Source of the DNA: Dunaliella salina
Lineage: Eukaryota > Chlorophyta > Chlorophyceae > Chlamydomonadales > Dunaliellaceae
Reading direction: 5' to 3'
NCBI GenBank assembly: GCA_002284615.2
Contig: MU070089.1
Location: 65,808-107,071, forward strand
Length of the DNA: 41,264 bases
In this document: positions 34,103 to 41,264 of the stretch, one piece after another
Layout of the letters: every line of letters starts with the position of its first letter
Numbering within the stretch: the stretch's first letter is position 1
The notes under the pieces: generated by a model
Told to the model about the DNA's origin: nothing
Database searches by the model: none
What the model saw: the letters and a program-made list of their open reading frames with translations, nothing else
Position numbers and translations under genes: made by a program

Positions 34103-34296
34103 GCGTGCCACAAAGCTTGCTCAACAACTTCATGCCCATTCTGTTCAATATGCCCACAAACTAGTCTCTACACGCCGCGCTATTGAAAGCAATTATACTT
34201 CCCACAGCCAGATTCTAGAGCCAAGTGCTTCTAGTAACCCTCCAGATCCACATTAGCTTTCTCTTTTTCATACCTTGTGGTGAAGGGGGCTCACGG

Positions 34297-36630
34297 TCAG
34301 GTCCCCAATCCTATGCCAAAAATGGGTGAAATCCTGCCGGACACGTTTAACCCACTTCTGAGTATGAGGGATTACTTGTTTGAGGTTTTTGTTTGAGAAG
34401 GGACTAGTCTGGTATGTTGGGGAAGTGTGGAGGACACTTGGGTGTGGCTCAGGGGGAGCTCTGTGCATCAAAAACATGCATTTCTCTCATTTGGGCACAC
34501 CAGTGCATGTTTTGAGGCAATAGGTGTTTCTCTTATAATATTTCAGTATTTAAGGAGCATCAGTTGTGCCCCATACCTGCACTTCTTGCTCAACCCTGGG
34601 AATGGCTATTTTTTGAGGGACCCTGCTCAGGCCCAAACTGCAGTGGCGAGTGTTTGGGCAGCCTACTGGTAATATTGCAAGTGATTTTGGGTTGTCGGGA
34701 GGACCCCTGATGCTCGTCGGATTTTCATCGCACGGACAAGCACGCATAACCTGGGAGGCCTGGCCAGGCCCCGATAGGCCACCTCCTCACCCTCTGTTTG
34801 TCCTGGCCGATGCCTGGGGTTGTCATCATCTACACTGACGCCGCGGGCTGTGAAGATGGGTGCCTGGGAGGAGCTGCTGGGCTCCGCGAAGTTGCTGGAG
34901 CTAAAAACTGCCAAATTTTTGCTTGTGGGCACACATGCGAGGGAGGAAATGTTGTTTTGATGATATTCTAAACGAGTCGTGACAAGTGGATTCTGATTTT
35001 GTATGGATGGTGCTTTCCTGCAATTCTGGTTGTCCAGTGCTGTTCAGGGCCTTTTTAAGAGTTTCAGGTAACCCCCAAGGCTTTCAACTGTATGTGCTGG
35101 TTGCCCGAAAGGGATCCCAGAATAGCTGCGGTTTTACCTTACAAAAATTTCCCGGTGAGTGAGTGTTTTAGATTCTTAATGCCTTTAAGATTTCAAAACC
35201 AAGGGGGATCCATGAGAAGGGGAAGCCAGCAAAGTATGTTACATTTGAATTAAATATCATCCAAAAAAGAGGCTTCATGTTAAATTTGCATTGCTGCCCC
35301 ACTGCCCAACTCAGGAGCAAACATTGATGCATCTTCCTCATCTTCACTGCCTTCTGCATCCTCCAGCCATGGCACGTCACCATTAGGAATATCATCAGCA
35401 CTGACACCGCTGGCATCATCATTGAATGCAAAATCAAAATCTGGGTCACCTTCATCAACACCGTAGCCTTCCAACCTCAATTTTGCTGACCCTTTTGTGC
35501 AGCTTATTGAGCACCATGCACCCAGCAGGGGAGACCATATATTTTTGTGCAGCTGTGAAGGGGCTGGCTGTGGCTCAGGGGGCCCTGTGGGAGCTAGCTC
35601 TGAGGGTGCTTGGGCGAGCCTGTGGCTTTGGGAGTGCCCCTTCGTGAGGCTCAAGGGCCCCATTGACTTGCATCGGTTCCCCCCCTTCCGCAGCGCTGCT
35701 GACGTTTGCTGGTTCGGCAACCTCACTGTCAGGGTTAGGCCTCTTAGTGCCACGAGCACGAGCGACTGCGGCACAGGGAGTAATCCGGGGTCAGAGGCTG
35801 CGACAAACAGGCTTGCATGCATGGACAAACAGCAGCAGCACCATGTATACAGAGCTCTGTGAGGGTTGGCTGCTGCTGCTGCTGCTGCTGCTGCTCCTCT
35901 TGCTCCCCCTCCCCTCCCCCCCTTCCCCTCCCTCTCCCCCTGGTGAGCCCCTCGAGAGCCGTGGTTGTTCTTGCCTCTACCCATGACTACTTGCCCGGAG
36001 CTATTTCTAAATGTTTTCGGGCTGCCCGCAACTTGCAGGGGCTGAATCCCTGCAAGTTTCGGTTAGCCCAAAACCGGGCCAGCTCAAAATTAATTTATTT
36101 CCTGCAGGCGCCGCGCGGGTTGAAGAACACTGTGGTTGTCACAACTTCTTCTTGCACGTACAAAATGAAAATCTATGCCCTCGCATCTGCAGCTGTCCGC
36201 AAAAATTTGAACTTTTTTGAAATCAGACACTTGACCCCATCCCAACACTCCGCCGAAGTGCCTAAATTCCAGCAAAAATGAATAGAAAGCCGTTCCCTTT
36301 CGTCATCACTCCTCTCGACTGGCTTTGGAGCACCCCCAGGACAGCCCTCCACCAGCTTGCAGCAGATGGCCACCTGTGCACTCAGGGCACATCCCGGGGT
36401 CCACCTGCAGGCTTGAGGGTGCAGCTGGAGGGTTTGGGCACACAGGGGGTGAGTTTTGCTGGCTGAGCGCACAGACATGCGAGTCTGATGCGCAGCAGGG
36501 TTCACCAAACGGGACCACTTCAGCGCTGAAAAATTGCTTTTTTTACTAGCTTTTAGGAGGTGTTGTCAGAATGGGCAGAGGTGGCCTGGCTGGCAAAAGG
36601 CAGGATATCACATAGGGATTGGGGGGCTGA
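34297..36630. mobile_element. TIR DNA transposon with 7-base target duplication, long copy (2334 bases)
   Basis: The left TIR TCAGGTCCCCAATCC (34297-34311) and right TIR (36616-36630; reverse complement TCAGCCCCCCAATCC) match at 13 of 15 bases. The flanks CTCACGG (34290-34296) and GTCACGG (36631-36637) match at 6 of 7. Its ends (34297-34950 and 36230-36630) match the short copy at 23.86-25.08 kb. The unique middle carries a 234-codon minus-strand frame. It is either the parent of the short copy or a copy that gained cargo. Confidence 0.8.
35280..35984 (-). CDS. Hypothetical protein with basic Gly-rich start and acidic C terminus, inside the TIR transposon
   Basis: The ATG at 35984 opens MGRGKNNHGSRGAHQGEREG, then Gly/Arg-rich sequence and nine Ala (a GCA/CTG repeat in DNA). 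The last 70 residues are acidic (DEGDPDFDFAFNDD, WLEDAEGSEDEEDA) and end at a clean TAA. The middle is low-complexity with odd composition, and GTATACATGG after about 120 bases could be a splice donor, so the true product may be first and last exons joined. No transposase motif is seen. Uncertain whether this belongs to the transposon or is captured host sequence. Confidence 0.4.
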   Translation of the reverse strand: MGRGKNNHGSRGAHQGEREGKGGRGGGARGAAAAAAAAANPHRALYTWCCCCLSMHASLFVAASDPGLLPVPQSLVLVALRGLTLTVRLPNQQTSAALRKGGNRCKSMGPLSLTKGHSQSHRLAQAPSELAPTGPPEPQPAPSQLHKNIWSPLLGAWCSISCTKGSAKLRLEGYGVDEGDPDFDFAFNDDASGVSADDIPNGDVPWLEDAEGSEDEEDASMFAPELGSGAAMQI

Positions 36631-36735
36631 GTCACGGCTCTTTTTGTGCCAATGTGTCTCCTTTTCCTTAATTGGTGTAAAGAGAGTTTCCCTGCCTACG
36701 TAGTTTTCCTTTTTCTTTTCTTTTCTTTCCAGAAA

Positions 36736-37520
36736 AAATCCAGAGATTACCCTTAAACAGCAAATAGATATAATGAATTATTGTACAGATACACTGTACA
36801 ATCAGAGTCATGCCTTCCAATTCAACTTTTCTAGTTCTAGAAGATGCCCACTACGTAATGATATGGGCCACATTGACCACATTCTCAGGTGTACAAAGTC
36901 AACAATGAGTGGGATGCACACCAACAGACACCATGCAGCCCTAAGTCTTTCGTTAGAATCCCTACTAGGTTGGTAAGCAAAGGCCGGTGTGGCTCATCCC
37001 TTTTTGGTATGGATGGCTTCAGTAACGAGAGACTCCTGGATCAGGGCATACAAGTCCCTGGAAACATATCAAGAGCTATTCCAGACTGGGTTTTCCCTAA
37101 TGGTACTGGCTCCCCTGCCTAGCACCAAACCCGCCCTGATGCTATCTTTGTGTACCCTCTTCCAGGTGGAAAAACTTACCTTGAACCTTCCGAGATCCCT
37201 CCTCAGGACAGGGACATACATCTTGTTAGAACAAAATGTTGCCCCAACAACAACCCCTCTGTCACTCTAGAATGTGCAGTGACGCAAGGTTCTCACACCA
37301 CAACCAGACTCAAAACTTCCAGCTCATGAAATCCATGTCTGGCCAGACAGGAATAACAAACAATGTGACTTTAAACATCATCTCAATCGGTGTGGCCGGT
37401 ACCATCTACAATGAGTATACAATTACACCCCTTATAGCCTATCTGAGATCTGTGCCAGAGGGCGGTAGCCATTGTTGCAGGCTCTCCCGAAATTTCTGGG
37501 TCTGTTGGGGTCAATTCTGA
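36736..37520 (+). pseudogene. RH-2 C-terminal domain fragment
   Basis: It reads MNYCTDTLYNQSHAFQF, CPLRNDMGHIDHILRC (a decayed CPLC...H.L.C zinc cluster) and MSGMHTNRHHAAL. In shifted frames follow GSSLFGMDGFSNERLL, ISRAIPDWVFPNGT, IPPQDRDIHLV and LNIISIGVAGTIYNEYTI. The order matches the minus-strand RH-2 relic at 8.2-8.6 kb (DACNTERLCFLEIL, IPHWVFPSGQ). At least three frameshifts are needed. The final coding part and tail are missing. Confidence 0.7.
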
Positions 37521-37860
37521 CTCCCAATTTTTTGTAGTAATAACCGCCATACATAATGTTAACATCCTACATATTCAAAATTAGGAAAGGAGGTCAAAAG
37601 TTGACCTTTTTGGCACCCCCTGTGCTGGAATTTATAGATTTTCTTTGAGGGAAATGGCTGAAATTCTGTATCTCACCAACAACAATCTCTTCCATTCCTT
37701 TTGAAATGATATTCTTTAATTACAAGGACTCCAAATCACTAAAAATCCCCAATTTGGTGCAGTGGGTGGTCAGGAATGGAGATAAAGTGTCAAAATACTA
37801 GGGTTTACACCGCGGCTGATTAGGCACGTGCTCCTTAATCAAAACCCTTAAATTCTAATG
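37521..37860 (+). mobile_element. Diverged hAT-MITE family relic
   Basis: Landmarks of the MITE family in order: CATATTCAAAATTAGG, GGTCAAAAGTTGACC, GGGAAATGGCTGAAATTCTG, CCCAATTTGGTGCAGTGG and GATTAGGCACGTGCTCC. No TIRs. Confidence 0.5.
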
Positions 37861-37929
37861 TTAGAGAAAGTTCGTGAAACAGGCTACCACAAGAAACTGA
37901 GTTTGTATGGTGACAGTAATTGGAGGGCA

Positions 37930-38060
37930 GTGTTGTTATTAGTGGCGACGCGTCGCTCTTGGTAGCACTTTTCATACTAGAAGGAGCTACCCAGTGACGC
38001 CCGCAAAGCGTCGCTGGAGCACACCGTGTCGCTCACAGCGACGCGGAGTTTTGGGTTCTG
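37930..38060. repeat. Clustered GCGTCGCT / AGCGACGC motifs
   Basis: Short inverted and direct copies of GCGACGC and CGTCGCT occur at about 37944-37957, 38005, 38029 and 38038, within 110 bases just upstream of the repeat-rich gene. They may be operator-like or fold-back sequence. Confidence 0.35.
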
Positions 38061-38681
38061 GAGCACCCTGTGTCGCTTAAAATTTTAAAAGTTAATTTAA
38101 AGATGAACTTTGGCCGTGGCACACTGCACGCCCTTTGGCGAGGGCGTGGACGAGGGCGCTCTCAGCCTGCTCCGGGACAACCTGCCCCTGAGCAGCCTGG
38201 GCCCTCCCTAGAGCAAGCTCCACCTCCTGCTCAGCAAGTGGTACCAGCACCTGTGCAAGCACAACGTGCAAGTGAGGGTAGTGCTCCTGTTGCACTGCAT
38301 GCCCATGAGGGCAGTGCTCCTGTTGCGCAGCACGTGCATGAGGGTAGTGCACCTGCTGTTGAGCATGCGCATGGAGGCAATGCACCTGAAGCACAGCAAG
38401 GGGCCCCGGGATGAGGGCAGTGCACCTGCAGTAGAGCATGCGCATGCTCAATATGGGGGCAATGCACCTGAGGCACAGCATGGGGATGAGGGTGGCAGCA
38501 TCAGCATAGGGGACNGGCGAGCAGGGAAGAAGCCCAAGTATCTCCCCATGTCCTATGTGCCGCTAGCAGAGCTGGGCTGCTTTGAGGAGGTAGGCCCCAC
38601 CAAGCCTGATTGGTTTGCTGCCAAGGAGCGCAGGCTTGCAGCAGTGCCTAGGCAGCCTCAGCCTAAGTTGCACAATACGGG

Positions 38682-38726
38682 AATACGGATACGGATACGG
38701 ATACGGATACGGATACGGATACGGAG
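38682..38726. repeat. (ATACGG)n subterminal array of the hAT element
   Basis: About seven consecutive ATACGG hexamers lie next to the left TIR. Related AATACGCCGTATT palindromes (three) lie by the right TIR (about 39700-39752). Such subterminal repeats are typical transposase-binding sites in hAT elements. Confidence 0.85.
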
Positions 38727-39021
38727 GGGCTGATACGGGAAGCAAAGAATTCACCAAAGACTCTGAAACTGGCAGGAATGAGCCCTGGACCCCTCCCATT
38801 ATGCATGTAATACACATTGACATGAATCTACGATGTACCAAGTGGTCCGCTAGGTGTTTGTGTAGGCCAGTGCATGTTGTCATCACCATGCCAGAATAAA
38901 CAAGGACAACTTTCTCAGAAATGGACCACTCCCCCATAACTGGACATGCTCTATCCCAACCTTTTTTTTTTCCAAAATCCAACCATGCCAACTACAATTT
39001 CATCAGAAAATATCATGTTGT

Positions 39022-39558
39022 TCAAAAGATGATGAAAATCGGCTGGAAACCAGGCCCTGCCTTTCTGACTGCATCCCACATCTCGTACCAGGCGGGGTGC
39101 CTGGTGACGTTGAAGCTGATGCCACACTCGTACAGCAAGTTGCACACGGCCTCCTGCGCTGCCTCATGCTTGAGCTTCACAGCGTAGTCCGTGATTGGTG
39201 CTTGCACTGCCCCTGTGCTTGAGGCGCGCACGCTGCTCCCTGTGCAGGCCCTACTCTGCTTGGGGCGAGGCGCCACCTCCTGGACCTCATCATCTGCACT
39301 GTCATCTGCACTGTCATCTGCTGGGCGCTTGCCTGCTAACGACAGGCCCAGGTGCTGCAGAGCTGCTGCGCGCACATCAGCAGACACTTTCTCACACGCC
39401 TTTGCCTCTGCTCCTGGCTTGCCCTTCACCCCAGCGAAGTGGGTGATGATCCTACTAACCCCTGAAAACACACTGGAACAGAAGTTGCAGCTGAACTTGG
39501 CTGGTTTGTTGCCTGCCTGTGGCACCAGGCTTGTGTGCTGCCTCCAATCCTTGCCCAT
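39022..39558 (-). pseudogene. hAT transposase N-terminal part with BED-type zinc finger
   Basis: The ATG at 39558 opens MGKDWRQHTSL; KFSCNFCSSVFSGVSRIITH is a BED-like zinc finger (CxxC...H), which binds the transposon ends. A low-complexity linker (ADDSADDSADDE) follows, then CGISFNVTRHPAWYEMWDAV and KAGPGFQP, matching the conserved start of the hAT catalytic region (IPF..v..P.f..m..a....G.gy.pP). The frame ends soon after; the RNase H-like catalytic core and dimerisation domain are absent. The product could at most bind DNA. Confidence 0.8.
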
Positions 39559-39820
39559 CCTCGTTTTACTAAATTATATTCAAAATGAAATATTGTAAGC
39601 GGGTCAAGGCCAGTGCTATCGTCAAAGCTCAGTTCTCCAGATCCTCTCCAAGGCCCGCCCCGCTCTCTGCTGTTCAGGCCGTACTGGATACAATACGAAA
39701 TACGCCGTATTGATACGAATACGCCGTATTGAGGGTCTAATACGCCGTATTGTGCAACTTAGGCCTCAGCAGCCACGGCAGCCTATTGTGGTTAACATTG
39801 ACTCAGACCGATAGTAAACC

Positions 39821-40174
39821 TTGGTTCCCTCTCTTTGCACAGACATTTTGCAGCGCGGACAGTTTGCGGAGACAGTTTTGAGATTGGGCTTAATGCCCAA
39901 ACTCTTTGTGATTGCCAGAGATGCTGGGTGCTGTAAGTTTAGCATGCCTTTTGGTGGCATGCACCAACCTGACCTGCATCCCATTGTGGTTGGTGCTCTT
40001 CGTGAGTGTGCACAACCAACCTTTGTGGTACTTGGGGGGAAAGGCTTTGTTGAAAGCCTGATAAAATGTTCTTTGTCAGGTGCGCATGCCACAATTTTGG
40101 CGCAGCAAAAAAAATTTAGGGGTGTGCTACACCGGTACCCTGATTCCCCTCACACCCCCTTGCTTAGCACTTAG
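39821..40174 (+). other. Open frame of unknown nature
   Basis: The 117-codon frame has no ATG at its start. It reads FAETVLRLGLMPKLFVIARD, PFGGMHQPDLHPIVVGALRE and PTFVVLGGKGFVESLIKCSL, and has protein-like composition. TTGCACAG at about 39834-39841 could be a splice acceptor. It may belong to the broken gene upstream or be an exon of its own. I do not recognise it. Confidence 0.3.
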
Positions 40175-40225
40175 GGCCAAAAGTGCTACACCCCCAAAAT
40201 CACTAATAACAACACTGCTTCCCAC

Positions 40226-40909
40226 ATGTCTGCTCACTCTCATGCACCAGCATCTCCCAACGCCAACCTCATCGCAACTCTCCATCATGCCACACCCAGC
40301 ACGCCCCTCACTCTGGCTTATGATGGGCACGTGTTCCACCTTGGCAAGGCACTCCTAGATGGCTGCGCCGACATCAGCCTGGTGTCCATCCAAGTTGTGC
40401 AGCAACATGGTTTACTCTACCACCCTACCAAGACCACCTTCAACTCTTCTGGGGGAAAGGCGCACAAGCCGCTCGGCCGCGTTGACCTTCCCATCTACGC
40501 CACCATCCAGGCATCCTCGGACACAGCGGTCACCACCTATTCATCTGCAGCCACCACCTTCTTTGTGGTGCGCGACGTCAGCCCCTCCATCCACTTCCTT
40601 CTCCCTAGCGCTGCCCTCAAGGATTGGGGCGCTATGGTGGACCCCATCACCAACACGCTGCGCAACAGGCCTGACCCCACAGACCCCCACAAATTCAGCT
40701 CCGTCCCCGTTTGTGCATCCATTCCACATGGCTCCACAGTGCATTTCACACTTGGCAGTCCAGACCCTCTCCCATATGCGGCGCCCACATCTCTCCCTCC
40801 ATGTACCTTGGACATGACTCTTCCGCATGGCGCAGCTCCCTCACCCCACAACGCACGCTTCACCAAAGAACCCCTCACATGTGTACAGCTGGGCAACCAC
40901 CGGGAGTAA
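40226..40909 (+). pseudogene. Retroelement polyprotein: aspartic protease domain
   Basis: The frame reads LAYDGHVFHLGKALLDGCAD, ISLVSIQVVQQHGL and FFVVRDVSPSIHFLLPSAAL. LLDGCADISLVS takes the place of the LxDTGA.....S active site of retroviral-type aspartic proteases, and V.D......LL...L matches the later strand that ends in a GxDFL-like motif. Such proteases cut the Gag-Pol precursor of LTR or DIRS-like retroelements. The frame stops at 40907 but goes on in the next frame, so the copy has a frameshift near 40900. The domain is followed by Pro/His-rich linker sequence. Confidence 0.6.
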
Positions 40910-41264
40910 AGGGAGGCCTTTCAAGCCAGGCTCCCTTTATGCAGCAGACCACTCTCTCACACAGCCCAACCTTGATGAAAGAGAGCGCCTCCTCGGTTTC
41001 CACCACTACTCCATAACAAATGGCACCCTCCCGGAGCTTCCCAACGGCTTCCACCCCCTTGGTTCCACTACGGCGCCTGGTATCTCCGCGCAACAACGGC
41101 ACGCCATCACAGGCCAAGCCATGAGCCCTTTGCAACTGCTGCACCTGTCCCACTGCGTCCACCACCTGCATGCTTGCTCTCCAACTTCCTCGCCACCAAT
41201 TGGGGGGACTCCGCCTGACTCACCACCTACGCTGTCAGGAATTGGCGGCGAGCCAGTTGCTCCC
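40910..41264 (+). pseudogene. Retroelement polyprotein continuation with possible C5-methyltransferase motif; cut by window end
   Basis: In the frame shifted by one from the protease, the sequence is open to the window end: GRPFKPGSLYAADHSLTQ, DERERLLGFHHYS, STTAPGISAQQRHAITGQAM. The run E-R-x-x-L-x-G-F ... R-x-x-x-x-G-x-A-M resembles motifs IX and X near the C terminus of DNA cytosine-5 methyltransferases (E..RLQGFP ... IGNAVPP). Captured cytosine methyltransferases are known in some algal and dinoflagellate retrotransposons. The catalytic PCQ and ENV motifs are not in the window, so this rests on the C-terminal pattern only. Confidence 0.4.

Larger units (their letters stand above)
34103..36735 (+). 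pseudogene. RH-1 3' fragment split by a TIR transposon
   Basis: The left part (34103-34296) covers the RATKLAQQLHAHSVQ codons through to GGGCTCACGG. The right part (36631-36735) resumes at GTCACGGCTC and ends in a CTTTTCTTTTC tail. The interruption is exactly the TIR element at 34297-36630. Confidence 0.8.
38663..39762 (-). mobile_element. hAT element (1100 bases) with perfect 8-base target duplication
   Basis: TIRs CTAAGTTGCACAATACGG (18 bases, perfect) lie at 38663-38680 and 39745-39762. The target duplication GCCTCAGC is identical at 38655-38662 and 39763-39770. Subterminal AATACGG/CCGTATT units are repeated inside both ends. It contains only the N-terminal part of a transposase, so it is an internally deleted, non-autonomous copy. 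Perfect TIRs and target duplication suggest recent movement. Confidence 0.93.
38103..39814 (+). pseudogene. Repeat-rich protein gene broken by a frameshift and a hAT insertion
   Basis: From ATG 38103 it reads MNFGRGTLHALWRGRGRGR, a Pro/Gln/Ala-rich stretch, then repeats of an 11-residue unit (HxHEGSAPVAx). The first frame stops at 38412, but the adjoining frame continues with the same repeat (DEGSAPAVEHAH), so one base was gained or lost near 38400. It continues with KKPKYLPMSYVPLAELGCF and KPDWFAAKERRLAAVPRQP and is cut by the hAT element at 38663. After the element the frame resumes and ends in VVNIDSDR. One ambiguous base is at 38515. Function unknown. Confidence 0.5.

Noticed and set aside
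35280..35984. Reading the 234-codon frame in the TIR element as its transposase
   Set aside because: No DDE/D-type residues in a recognisable setting and no zinc finger; composition is low-complexity with an acidic tail.

Overview
This is nuclear eukaryotic DNA. It has spliced genes with GT-AG introns, long CA/GT microsatellites, one assembly gap (365 N) and many nested transposable elements. No ribosome-binding sites, operons or CRISPR arrays are present. The element repertoire (RNase H-bearing non-LTR-like elements with PHD and methyltransferase-like domains, BED-finger hAT elements, a retroelement protease next to a possible C5-methyltransferase motif) suggests a chlorophyte green alga, possibly Chlamydomonadales. 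That assignment is inference; there is no rRNA or organellar marker here.

The core of the window is a head-to-head gene pair at 14.8-21.5 kb that I reconstructed from splice sites. On the minus strand, four exons (17095 down to 14777) give a 232-residue protein: an N-terminal ubiquitin-like domain ending in Gly-Gly, fused in frame to a complete E2 ubiquitin-conjugating domain with an HPN motif and a catalytic-type Cys. On the plus strand, three exons (17292 to 21453) give a 361-residue protein: a basic nuclear-localisation-like N terminus, an acidic linker and a Ulp1/C48-like cysteine protease domain (His256, Asp273, Gln312, Cys317). The two start codons are 196 bases apart. A ubiquitin-like modifier joined to its own E2, sharing a promoter region with a protease of the class that cuts after Gly-Gly, is the most interesting system here.

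Layout: 0-0.5 kb, 192-base tandem repeats carrying a short Lys/Arg-rich C-terminal exon. 1.8-5.9 kb (minus), two head-to-tail copies of a LINE (LINE-A), the longer one split by a 1.49-kb A-tailed insertion with its own ORF. 5.9-8.2 kb, unassigned repeats. 8.2-14.3 kb, relics of two related RNase H-bearing families (called RH-1 and RH-2), a microsatellite with the gap, and a hAT MITE. 14.8-21.5 kb, the gene pair. 21.5-27.4 kb, repeats, two TIR elements and a serine hydroxymethyltransferase exon relic. 27.5-32.8 kb (plus), the longest RH-1 copy (ORF1-like, PHD finger, PCIF1-like methyltransferase relic, RNase H, zinc-binding C-terminal domain, pyrimidine tail). 33-37.9 kb, more nested repeats, including a 2.33-kb TIR transposon. 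37.9-39.8 kb, a repeat-rich gene broken by a hAT element with a perfect 8-base target duplication. 39.8-41.3 kb, part of a retroelement polyprotein cut by the window end.

Insertions can be ordered by nesting. RH-1 3' ends are interrupted by the hAT MITE and by the 7-base-TSD element, so those DNA elements moved later. Nearly all transposon reading frames are broken. The two genes of the central pair have open, phase-consistent exons.
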